In this document: positions 1 through 9,453 of the stretch, in pieces
Layout: every line of letters begins with the position of its first letter
How positions within the stretch are numbered: the stretch's first letter is position 1
Assembly: GCA_000469685.2 (NCBI GenBank)
Contig: LS997563.1
Span: 10,628,940 to 10,692,939 of the forward strand
From: Haemonchus contortus
Lineage: Eukaryota; Nematoda; Chromadorea; Rhabditida; Trichostrongylidae
Reading direction: 5' to 3'
Length of the DNA stretch: 64,000 nucleotides
The notes under the pieces: model-generated
Database searches by the model: none
What the model saw: only the letters and a program-made list of their open reading frames with translations
What the model was told of the DNA's origin: nothing
Position numbers and translations under genes: made by a program

Positions 1-507
1 TGATGGTACCGAATAATGGGAATTGAGGGAAGGAACGGGTACGGTATCTGAAGTAAATAAAGTGAAGTCAAGGTGACAGCAAACACGCGTTGGAAATGGA
101 ATACTAGCTACGGGTATTAAGAGATGTGGGCTTGTGACGTACCGCCAAATAGAACTAGTGAAATGACATCACAATGTCCATGACCTCAACTGACTAGAGC
201 GCAGTTTCCAATCTTTGCAATGCTTGAATGCAAATTTTGGTAGCTGGATATATTATATGGAGAGGGCTAGCTGATTCAGCTACAGAAGCCTTTTGTAGTT
301 CAGCGAATGTCCGAAGAGAGTACTAGCCAATTCTAAAGCTGGAATGTGATCAGAAGCCAAGAAATAATGCATCCACCTGAGTGTGTGCCATTAGATCTCA
401 GCGCAGCGAAGCGCTTTCGCAGGCCGACCTCTTAGCAGAATCGATTTGAGCACTTCGTTAAACTTCATAGCGTACCAACAGCTCTATTACTCGCTTCATG
501 TTTTCAG
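1..507. other. Left-edge stretch, presumably intron of gene A
   Basis: No exon was found here. By comparison with gene B, the first two exons of gene A should lie further left, so this stretch is most simply intron 2 of gene A. An acceptor (ATGTTTTCAG) ends it at 507. I saw no other feature. Confidence 0.5.
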
Positions 508-2941
508 CGAGCGGAATCTGGCGATGATAGTATGATCCGAATGCAGTTACTATCATATGCCATTATACAAGGAATGCTTATGGGTTATGTTATCGATAGT
601 ATTTATTTGAGTTATATACCATACGCAGTAATCACTCCAGCAATAGTTACTGTCTCATTCGCGGTAAGCTCGTGAAAATGATGCATTCTTCCCAACACAT
701 GAATTTGTTCAATATCGTTAGAGTGACTACTAATATCCATCGGAAAACGCTCACTTATCGATTCCCAGAGTTTTTTACACACACTCATCAGGCACTGAGC
801 GGTTTCAGAATGAAGAGTCAAGCGTTGAACGTTTAATGTTTGATCATCCTGTGTCAACGGATGGCGCTAGCGGTGAGGGATTGAGCCTGGTGTACAACAT
901 TTCCCAGCCTCGTTGAGGAACTTGGGAACTGAGCGACATAACGGCACAGTTAACGATAATTTTGAGCTACCCTTTTAGGTAGAAAAGTGGAAGTGTTGAT
1001 GTAGAGGAGTACATTGGTGGCGAAGAATGCGAGAAAATCCGCCTACTCCAAGACTTTTTAAAGTAGTGGAAGTGAAGGTTGTACGAGATCACCGTGGTCA
1101 TGTAAGGGGCGTTTGGGCGAGATTTAACTTGCTCCCATTGCTCAAAGAGATGACTACATCAAGCCGAACTTGTCCGAAACTGCCTTTCACTGTCGCCATT
1201 GCTTATGACGAGTTGTTTGAACTTCCTTCATGGGAGCATCTTGAGATAGTGAGGTCCGGGAACTTCTCCCCTAACACGGCGTCGCACACGCCGCACCCGC
1301 CGCCTATCGCAGGATTGCGATGGAAGATTGGAAGAATTTGTGAGGTAGGGAGTCATTTGATTATTTGAATTGGCTGGCCGCTCTTTTCAATTCCATTGCG
1401 GTTTTGATCGTCGTTTATATAGGAGGAGTCATTTTAATTAATCAAGTCTAATAATCATGAAAACTAAAAAGAAATAGAAGAAAAAATGATGAAATCCAAT
1501 GAAAAAGCCAGCCAATCAACGAAAAATATCGCGTCCTATCGATTGGCGGTAGGCGGGGTGAGTACGGTAATTGCAGTAACGTTTGCCGCATGCCGCAAGG
1601 GAGAATACCGCAATCGGGGAAAAGTTCCGTTACCCTGAGATAGTGCAGCCTCTACAAAGTCGTTGAAACTCGTCCACGATGGGTGTGGCACTCACCCGAT
1701 ACGGTATCTGGTCCCTTATTGTGCCCTATCCATGACGTTTTTCGACCATATAACGGCAGGTACAGAATAAGGGGGGCCTCGAATTCCTACTACAGTCGTG
1801 AACTGTGCTTTTAAGGTGCCCCCACTTTGGACAAATGGAATGAAGCACTAATGGGTGGAAGTATCCTCTGTCTCTGAATCCCAGCGTAGTGAATAGGAAT
1901 ACCGATTACTGGGGTAACGGAACTTCTCCCCGATTGCGGCATTCTCCCTTGCGGCATGCGGCAAATGTCACTGCAATTACCGTACTCACCCCGCCTCCCG
2001 CCAATCGATGGGGCGCGATATTTTCCCTCGACTGGCTTGCTTTTTCATTGGATTTTATCGTTTTTTCTTCTGTTTCTTTTTAGTTTTCATGTTTATTAGA
2101 CTTGATTAATTAAAATGACTGCTCCTATGTAAACGACGATCAATACCGCATTGGAATTGTAAAGAGCGGCCAGCCAATTCAAATAATTCAAGGACTCCCT
2201 ACCTCACAAATTGCGCGCTCCAATCTTCCATCGCAATCCTGCGATAGGCGGCAGGTGCGGCGTGTGCGACGCCGTGTCAGGGGAGAAGTTCCCGGACCCC
2301 CGATTACTGACACCATGCTAGACTACCATTTTAAAGTACGACTAACGTGAGCTCAGTGCTAATATGCTAGTAGAGGCTGGCTAAGAAGTGCTGTTTGAGC
2401 CGATGGCTCCTAAAGCAAATCGCTGATTTATACTTACTATTACAACGGAATCATTTTTATTTTGGAGGTGACAAGGGATTTTGCAAAACTGGACCATTAC
2501 AGACAGTTGCAAAGCAATCCAATGGAGAACGTAAAATGCTGCTCGGTGGTACAATTGGTACGGCGATCTCAGTCAATTTCATTTTGGGAATGATAACGGG
2601 AAGCTTGTCGTTCGTCTACTTCCTGCTAACGCTCACATATGCTGGAATAGCTGCCGTCATCATGCAACTGTGTCTGAGAAATCTCAAAGGGACTGTAAGT
2701 TAAAAAACGATTTATGTTGAATTGAGTTTCTTCAGATTGTTAATTTGAAGTAATCCGTTTTCTCGAATACTGAATACGAAGAAAACTTCCCTAGCATTCT
2801 ATAAAAGCTTTCTTTCAGGAGGACGACAGTGAACATTTCTATCAAAACGCCCTCAGCTGTAGCTATGTTATTGCCAAAGTGATGTTCTATCTGATGTTTG
2901 GCTCATACCACTCAGATGTACAAGCACAGAAGCAAGATTAG
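508..2941 (+). CDS. Bax-inhibitor-1-like membrane protein, copy A (5' exons outside window)
   Basis: Three 3' exons are visible: 508-663, 2503-2694 and 2819-2941 (TAG). All junctions are phase 0 with GT-AG borders, and exon lengths (156, 192, 123 nt) equal those of gene B. The exons encode two membrane segments around GYVIDSIYLSYIPYAVITPA, two around LLGGTIGTAISVNFILGMI and LTYAGIAAVIMQLC, and a hydrophobic C-terminal segment (VIAKVMFYLMFGSYH). Segment spacing, the G-rich start of TM5 and the C-terminal D/H...F..F layout resemble TMBIM6/Bax inhibitor-1, an ER membrane calcium-leak and cell-death regulator family; the family call is inference. The usual acidic di-aspartyl pH-sensor residues are not evident. 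AATAAA lies at 2987-2992. The 1.8-kb intron between the first two visible exons carries two inverted MULE-like elements. Exons 1 and 2 must lie left of the window. Confidence 0.7.
1252..1636 (+). mobile_element. MULE-like non-autonomous element, copy 1
   Basis: A 385-bp element flanked by the perfect 10-bp duplication TGAGATAGTG (1242-1251 and 1637-1646). Terminal inverted repeats of about 20 bp share the core GGAACTTCTCCCC. The left tip reads AGGT where other copies read GGGT. It encodes nothing. The 10-bp duplication is typical of Mutator-like transposases (9-11 bp). Three more copies are in this window. Confidence 0.9.
1912..2299 (-). mobile_element. MULE-like non-autonomous element, copy 2 (inverted)
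   Basis: A 388-bp copy in reverse orientation relative to copy 1, bounded by the duplication CCGATTACTG (1902-1911 and 2300-2309). It starts GGGTAACGG and ends CCCGGACCC. With copy 1 it makes a long inverted repeat separated by about 275 bp. Confidence 0.9.
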
Positions 2942-2986
2942 CAGGAACAGATAACGATCGCAAAAAGAGCTTGGTTGTAGAAGTTT

Positions 2987-2992
2987 AATAAA
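2987..2992 (+). terminator. Polyadenylation signal of gene A
   Basis: AATAAA lies 46 nt after the stop codon. Gene B has the same signal in the same context (7057-7062). Confidence 0.75.
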
Positions 2993-3319
2993 AAACTTCG
3001 AGTCACACTTGTTCATTTCAAGACAGTCGCGAATATGCCGTTTGTCACCCAAGGAAGCTCTCCCACCAATCTATTCCCTTTTTGATGTGTTCTCAGCCCC
3101 ACAAGAAACGACTAGTTAGTGTAGGGTTGGAGATAAGAAGATTGGAGAAAAGGCTCAAAGCGAGAATCTGCTTATCATTATCGTAGAAGTGCCTCGGTAG
3201 GGTCATGTTACCTAGTGTTACCAGTGAAATCTGGTTTCTTGCATAAATGTAGATTATTTCTTCTGAGCTTGATATCTGTAGAGGATAAAGAATCGCTCTT
3301 GGAGAATCGATCTTGGGAC

Positions 3320-3590
3320 GTTAATCGGTCCCGTCTGAAGGATGCGCCACGCATCCGGCTTCCATTTGAAATCGTGGCGGCGTATCGAATGCATATTTGG
3401 CCTATACAATGACTTGCAGTGGCCAGCCAATGTACAAGTCAGTGCTTTTCTCCCCCTGTCGAGCCTGGTACCAAATCCAGAAGAGATGGAAGGTTTGGTT
3501 GGCCTGGGCGGATAGCGGTCCGGGATTCGAACCGTGCGTGTGTGAAGTGCATCACTGCGACTACACCATCTCTGCCCTTTGATATCGATA
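3320..3590 (-). repeat. tRNA-derived SINE, copy 1
   Basis: On the minus strand the element begins with a tRNA-like head (GATGGTGTAGT, then a B-box-like GGTTCGAATCCC) and continues into a body ending near a motif like GATTCTGAATGGAAGTC. It is clearly related to copies at 6040, 33180, 35025, 36610, 55555 and 62205. It lies just upstream of gene B. Confidence 0.75.
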
Positions 3591-3609
3591 GCAAGTGATA
3601 ATGACACCA

Positions 3610-3617
3610 ATATAAAA
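3610..3617 (+). promoter_or_regulatory. TATA box of gene B
   Basis: ATATAAAAA lies about 60 nt upstream of the chosen start at 3675. Comparable ATATAAA(A) boxes precede gene C, both H1 genes and the Gly/Gln-rich genes. Confidence 0.55.
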
Positions 3618-3674
3618 ACCACAAATTCAGGGTTTTTCTATTGCACATTTCACTTACCACACTCTCAAGCTGTA

Positions 3675-6600
3675 ATGCAGTCCGTTCTCGAAGCAGTGGA
3701 ACAATATCGTCATGACTTGGAAAAAGCAGCACAAGTTCTTCGACACCGCGGTAAAGCACTCGCTGAGGATGCACCAAAGATGATCGAGGACACGAAAAGT
3801 CGAATTGAACCAAAGACTCAAGAGTTAGTGAACACTGTACAGGATACGGTAAGTGTTTTGAAAGCAGTTACGAGGCATTGTCCATCTCGTTCACTGCGAA
3901 GAAGCTTCGTGGAGTCACGGATAGGACTGTGTGGTGTCTGCTAGCGAACTTCGAAGCATGTGGTTTAGAACTGCAAAAAATAGGATGAGTCAACTATTTT
4001 TATCCTGCAAGCGTACTGAGCGCCACATTTTTGCTAATTCGGGGTGACACCGTCTCAGGTGACGCGCCCAAACGTGGAACTGTGTCTGCTTTCATAGTCC
4101 GCGATTCGCTAGGCGAGTGCGCGAGCGAGCAACCGGAGGCGGCGCCTGCTCCTCGTTTACAAGTATCTTGGTCGATACCGCCAGACGAGTAGTCCCCCAA
4201 CCGGCTCGCGCTTTTGCTCGCGGACCATGAAAGCAGCCTGTGGAATGTAGAATCTGCAAAATGAACCGCGCCATCAAGCGACCCGCTCCATGATGGCAAA
4301 CAGCGCAGAATCATCTTAGCTCTTATCTTCATCATGGCTCACACACTTCTAACCAAATTATCAACCATTGGCGTGCTAGTGGTATCACTTTATGGTCTTC
4401 GATTAACCGATTTCGAGGTTCGCCTATTGAAGGTGCTTTGAATCTCTCTAGTAGGACTAACACAGGTAGTTTCTGTGACTCTGCGAATAAGCACGCTCTG
4501 AGCAACAGTTTAAGGGTTGTACAGCAGAAGTGATTGGCTGCTTTCAGACCTCAACAACTCATCCGTCCATCCGTCCGTCCTTCCGACGCGTGCGTGCCGC
4601 GACGGCGGCGCCTGGCCGTTGTTGACAACACAAGATCACGTGCGAGCGCTGTCAACGGTACTCTAGCGACCGCCGTCGCGGGACGCACGCGTCGGACGGA
4701 GGGCCGTCGAAGTCTGAAAGCGGCCATTGAGCATCGTGTACACATGGAAATTTTCAGAGCAATGTCTCACCTGCAGAAAAGCCGATTGTCAATGTTTTTG
4801 GTTGGTCGACAGTATTGGTATTTTTCGCTAACCTGAGCATGCTACTCGGCATATATTTCGTTGGACCGGTTCTATCCTTAGTTTTTGGAAAATTTGGTGC
4901 ATTCTTGATGGGAGCCATATGGATACCTCTTGGCGCCCATTTTGATATTAAGGTGCGATATGTTTGTGTGTTAATCTCGAATTGGCTAAACACCCCAATC
5001 GTGTTACGGCTTCATATACCATCAGCCTTCCGCAAACAATCATTGGAAGGTGGAAACATTCTTCTTCTGCTGAACTCATTGTGTCCAATGAGATACATCT
5101 GCATCAACCGCAAATCATTGAAAGACTAGGGTGCTCAGGAGTGAGCAGGCTGTGGACGCCTGCATAAAATAACCTAGATGAAATAGGAAAGGGCCTAGTT
5201 GACCTCCTGTCCAAAACTCTCAGGGACAATATTTTTAGGGAGGGCAATATTCCACGGCATCAATTGCCGTAAGCATGAGTTAGAAAAGACAGCTTGCCTG
5301 GTCAAAAGAGATGAGAATGCGATGGGACTTGAGTGATGAGAATGTGATGTCAAGGTGGTAAGGCAAACAGCTCTTCTTCAAATCTGCCAAGGTAGCTTTG
5401 AAAAAGGCATGGAAACGTGGTAGCACGGTCACAAGGCCACTCAACACAAGATCACTGAGTTCCAAGTCTTGAAAAGAGATTCCAAAGAAGAGTTGGATGG
5501 AACCGAGTTATCAGGAACCTCAGCAAACCCAAGGTGTTAGAAGAGGTGAGGTTGTCTTGGATAGACGAAAGTGCCGAGTTCAAGGATCGAAGTCACTAAA
5601 AGAACGATTTACGAGAGGCTTTATCCATGCAGGGATAGAAAATTTTATACTGAGAAATTGCGGAGGTGGAATCGATCAGCTGGTTGTACCATTCTCGTTG
5701 CATTACGTTTCCCTGCAAAATTTACGCAGCATTCTATGTTTACACAAATATCACCATTTTCAGTCTCAGACAACCGCCAGTGATCGAATTATTCGTATGA
5801 GGGTACTATCAGGTGCCCTACTGCAAGGAATGGTCATGGGCTATGTCATCGACCGCCTTTATTTGAGTTATATACCATATGCAGTAATCACTCCAGCTGT
5901 AATTGCCATCACATTCGCGGTAAGCTTCGAAAAATAAGGACGGCAACAAATCAGCTTGTAGTGCCATATAACCCCCAAAAGAGAGCTCAAGTCTGCAGCG
6001 TGAAGTTTAAAGTTCGAAGGACGAAATTTTTCGAAGACGCTGATCAATTCCGTCTAAGGGATGCGTCCCGCACTCGACTTCCATTCAGAATCGTAGTGGC
6101 GTAATGAGTGCGTATGTGGCCTGTACAATGACTTGCGGTAGCCAATACAGTGCTTTTATCCTCCCAGACGAGCCTGGTGCCAATTAATTGACCCTGGAGG
6201 GATTGAAGGCTTGGTTGGCCTAGACGGACATCGACCTGAGATTCGAACCCCTGACAGCGCGTGTGAGATAGTGCGTCTCTTGCCACTACACCATCCCCGC
6301 CCTATAAACTCAGCATTGTTCCGTAAAATGTGTCTCACAATCAGTCAAAAAAGAATAATCAATTCTGCCCAAATGTGTATCACTCCCATGGTCAGAGGTT
6401 GCGAGGAGGAGCGGTAAAGTTGATTTGGCCCGTAGTAACCCAAAGCAGTGGCCTTACTGGAGGTATAAAATGGAGGGTAGCCTCTCCGGCATGTGCATGT
6501 GATGAACACGCCACCTCCATATTCACCACTGACCACGGAGTTTGTTTTGGGGATTTGACAAGTGATCCTCGCAATGCTGGACCATTACAGCAAGCTGCTA

Positions 6601-7010
6601 AATTCGCTGATGGAGATCGAAAAAAGCTGCTTGGCGGTACAATTGGTACAGCGATTACAGTCAATTTCATCTGGGGAATGATTTCTGGAAGCTTGTCATT
6701 CGTTTACTTGCTGCTAATGCTCACCTATGCTGGAATTGCTGCAGTCATCATGCAGCTCTGTTTAAATAAACTCAAAGGAACAGTAAGTGAATTGGAAATC
6801 GATTTAAATTGAGAATTTTGGTACAACCGAGGTCAAGAGATATAAACTTATTTGTTTCTGCAGGTTCCTCAGAAATTCCCTTTCCAGGAGGACGAGAGAG
6901 AACACCTCTATCAGAACGCCCTCAGCTGTAGCTTCGTTATTGCAAAAGTGATGTTCTTCCTAATGTTCGGCTCATACCACTCGGATGTAGAAGCACAGAA
7001 GCACGATTAG
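3675..7010 (+). CDS. Bax-inhibitor-1-like membrane protein, copy B (complete)
   Basis: Five exons, all phase 0: 3675-3848, 4758-4952, 5764-5919, 6591-6782 and 6888-7010 (TAG). They give 279 residues, close to the 235-280 usual for Bax inhibitor-1. Residues 1-58 are a polar, helical, probably cytosolic N-terminus (MQSVLEAVEQY...). Exon 2 encodes two membrane segments, exon 3 two (LSGALLQGMVMGYVIDRLY and YAVITPAVIAITFA), exon 4 two (LLGGTIGTAITVNFIWGMIS and LLLMLTYAGIAAVIMQLC), and exon 5 a last hydrophobic stretch before DVEAQKHD. Exon 5 has an alternative in-frame acceptor 24 nt upstream (CTGCAG at 6861-6863) that would add eight residues. The donor after exon 2 (GTGCGA) is weak. A TATA box precedes the gene, and AATAAA follows at 7057. 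Introns contain GC-rich fold-backs and a SINE. The family assignment rests on topology and spacing, not on a strict motif. Confidence 0.75.
4083..4245. repeat. GC-rich fold-back element, subfamily 1
   Basis: The arms begin CTGCTTTCATAGTCCGCG and end CGCGGACCATGAAAGCAG, with interrupted GC-rich complementary stretches between them. The ends match the elements at 59768-59889 and about 45390. It lies in intron 1 of gene B. Confidence 0.7.
4534..4735. repeat. GC-rich fold-back element, subfamily 2
   Basis: About 200 bp with ends CTGCTTTCAGACCTC and GAAGTCTGAAAGCGGC. The arms are GC-rich (CGTCCGTC / GACGGACG-like) around a centre with TTGTTGACAACAC and CACGTGC. The same organisation recurs at 60482-60680. 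It lies in intron 1 of gene B just before exon 2. Confidence 0.7.
6040..6305 (-). repeat. tRNA-derived SINE, copy 2 (best preserved)
   Basis: On the minus strand it starts GGGCGGGGATGGTGTAGTGG, followed by the B-box-like GGTTCGAATCTC, then a body containing GGGAGGATAAAAGCACT and CATTGTACAGGCCACATACG, and ends near GATTCTGAATGGAAGTCG. It sits in intron 3 of gene B. The head resembles a tRNA but does not fold as an intact one, so I call a SINE, not a tRNA gene. Confidence 0.8.
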
Positions 7011-7056
7011 CAGAAATTGAGAATGATCGTACAAAGAGCATAGTTGTAGAAGTTTT

Positions 7057-7062
7057 AATAAA
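7057..7062 (+). terminator. Polyadenylation signal of gene B
   Basis: AATAAA lies 46 nt past the stop, in the same position and context as in gene A. Confidence 0.75.
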
Positions 7063-7364
7063 AACTTCGAGTCAAACCTGTTGTTTTCTCTGACAAAGGT
7101 GAAGTTGTCGAAAATGAGATTGATACGGTTCAAAGGAAGTGTTCACTTTGAAATTCGAACGAATGAGTACATGCAAACGAGCTTGACAGGAGTGGTATCA
7201 GAGGGGAGGAAGGTCAATTAAACCAAATCCAGAAGGGAATCATATTTGAAAAAGGTCTGCATCTGCATGTGGACATCTGTGGCTATGAAAGTGATCAAAA
7301 ACGATTTCATCCAGTAACAACTCAAATTTCAGCTTTGGGTAAAGAACCCAGAGGCGAGAGGGTT

Positions 7365-7465
7365 GGCAAAGCTCTTCAGGTTTTCAAAAAACATTTTAGG
7401 ACCTTTGAGACGAGAGGATCAGCAAAGCTCTTCAGGTTTTCAAAAAACATTTCAGGACCTTTTTG
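7365..7465. repeat. Two-copy tandem repeat
   Basis: The unit AGCAAAGCTCTTCAGGTTTT plus AAAAAACATT(T/C)(T/C)AGGACCTTT occurs twice with a period near 58 bp. Confidence 0.75.
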
Positions 7466-8291
7466 TTAGGATATGATCGAGCTTTCCAGACGGTAGGGTT
7501 CGGTGGCGCATTACGCCACACCATCATGCAGTTGCGGTTGCCGATCGAGCTTCTGAAGGTTCCGGCTAGTGATTCTGTAATTTAGTCGTAACTTTCTTCT
7601 CTGCCATTCGTCCTTTTCACTTACTATCGTCTGTAACAAAATCTTCATTTCCTTTTTTGCATACAACGAGCCAGATGAGCCTCATCTCGGCAAAATCCCT
7701 AAGCAATAACTTGAAAGAAGGTGGACAAAGTTGTAGTCGCTCTTCGCTTCGAAGACTTTCGACCGTACGCACAAGGATGCGAAAAAAAGAGTCCGGAATC
7801 CTGTGTGTTGCATCTGATGGAAGGTATAGTGCCTTAATAGACGCAACGCCGCAAGTTGGTTCCGACGATGCCGATGCCGATATTATTAGGTTGCGCAAAA
7901 GCTGTCCCGCATAAGTTTCGCAATGGCCCAGATTTCTTCCGGGGTTTTTGGAGGCTTCCACACAGTGTTTTTATGTAAGGGCACTACACGCGGGTGTACA
8001 AATAACAGATTTGGTTGCCCTTTCCTTGCTTGTTTACTCACATCATGACCGAATTGTCCGCCAATATTCTTCACGTAATTCTTTGCCACTTCTCCATCGC
8101 CGAAAATCACTGAACTTTGTGCCATGCTTTCACCTGGAGCCGCTTTCTGGGCGCTCTGTGCACACCTCGTTCCTACTCTTCATAGTCTGAAACAAAAAGG
8201 TCCAGGAAGGATCTCAAGTGGGCCATTCTATTACGATATCGTGCAATCCAATGATACATATGTTACGTGTATATAAGTTAGTTAGGTGCTC
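7466..8291. other. Intergenic; possible mariner end at about 7888
   Basis: No gene that I can support. TTAGGTTGCGCAAAAGC at about 7888 resembles a mariner terminal repeat, but I found no matching second end. A minus-strand open frame over about 7886-8125 is unrecognised. Confidence 0.4.
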
Positions 8292-8632
8292 GTATTATTG
8301 CTATTTACGCTTCCAACGAACCCCTGGAGAAGCCTAGACCGTTGTGAAATTTTTGACCGATACTTCGTGCATAGTGGATCGTAAGCTTCAACTTCAGGCT
8401 GTATTGGCATGACCAACAATACTAGCAGGAAGATCAGGATATTTATCCCAAGCATTTTTCTTGGAAAAGCATCTCTTCCTGCTTAGTAACTGGATCTGAT
8501 GCTTCTTCTGGTTATCCTTTTCTTCCTTTTGAGTACGATAGCGAAAAACAACAGCTTGCCAAGGGAAGTAAAGGGAAAGGGTTCGAAGGCTCAGTCTAAG
8601 GTGAAAATGTAGCCTGGAAAAGAGGCGAAAGA

Positions 8633-8652
8633 GGGGGGGGGGGGGGGGGGGG
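8633..8652 (+). repeat. Run of 20 G followed by G-rich DNA
   Basis: Twenty consecutive G, then GGGGG blocks to about 8667. The unit 2 counterpart (about 23975-23992) has a much shorter run. It could form a quadruplex, and is a site of likely sequencing error. Confidence 0.8.
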
Positions 8653-8992
8653 AGGGGGGAAGGGGGAAAGCACGCATAAAGTGTTAGTATGTTAGTTTAA
8701 CAGAAAATTAACGCGGTTCTACTAGTCTGTATTATACAATACTAGCATTGTATCAGAGCCGAAGAGGGGATGAGCACCTGTCTCCTAGACTTTCTTCTGC
8801 GGTTCTCAGCCCAGGAAGATGTAGTTTCTAACTAATAATAAATCTCAGGAACATAGGAGCACCGGAGCGTGTGGGAAGATTATCTCATGCAAAAAGTTGA
8901 AAGTTCGCCCAATCCGCAGCTCCTTCCCTCCTATGGCTCAGTTGCAAAATTGCATGTCCCTATTGTAACACGAAGTCACACGTAACACCGTG

Positions 8993-9425
8993 TGTAATAT
9001 ATGTGCCACACCCGATCTCGGCCTCGAGATCGACGCATCGAGTACCGAGGGATACGTGGTATCCCGAGGTGCAGTAGCCTGCGGACCACTACATCCTGAC
9101 CTGACCTCAGTACGAGTATATATAGCTGGCTCTCACCTAGGTGCGATCATCTCACTCAAGTTAAGATTCGTTCTTACTACACTGTTTGCTATTGCCCTTT
9201 ACTCTTTGTTTTTTTTTGTAATTCTCTCATCGTTCCGTTTTGTTCGATAAAGATATCGTATTCGATTTCGTTATATCAGACATCATATTACGCAACTAAT
9301 AGGTTTTAATCGGAAGATATCGTATTCGATTTCGTTTTTTAACAGACATTATATTACGCAACCTAATAATTTTTAATCGGGCTCGATTAAAAACGAAACT
9401 ATCCACTAGACATCTTGAAGTTACA
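8993..9425 (+). repeat. Left LTR (433 bp)
   Basis: Starts TGTAATATATGTGCC and ends CTTGAAGTTACA, with a TATATATA-like promoter region near 9118-9125. It contains a two-copy repeat of about 65 bp (unit GATATCGTATTCGATTTCGT...) that is single in the right LTR. Confidence 0.92.
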
Positions 9426-9453
9426 TGGGGGCCAAGCCGGTGAGCTCGAATAA

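Larger units (their letters stand above)
664..2502 (+). other. Long transposon-filled intron of gene A
   Basis: This intron is 1.8 kb between donor GCG|GTAAGC and acceptor CCATTACAG. It holds two copies of the 0.38-kb MULE-like element in opposite orientation and an open stretch at about 1027-1245 that has codon-like character but no product I recognise. Confidence 0.6.

Noticed and set aside
4551..4836. Arg-rich ORFs on both strands
   Set aside because: They arise from the GC-rich fold-back element and have no partner exons.
6240..6305. Possible tRNA gene (TTCGAATC and GTAGTGG boxes)
   Set aside because: The head is shared with several dispersed repeats that continue into a common body, and no cloverleaf with a closed acceptor stem could be drawn. 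Treated as a SINE.
7886..8125. Minus ORF (KNYVKNIGGQFGHDV...)
   Set aside because: No recognisable domain, start context or splice partner; may be part of a transposon starting near 7888.
8990..9250. ORF in the LTR (also 16460-16654)
   Set aside because: Repeated in both LTRs and consists of promoter and R-region sequence; no protein family.
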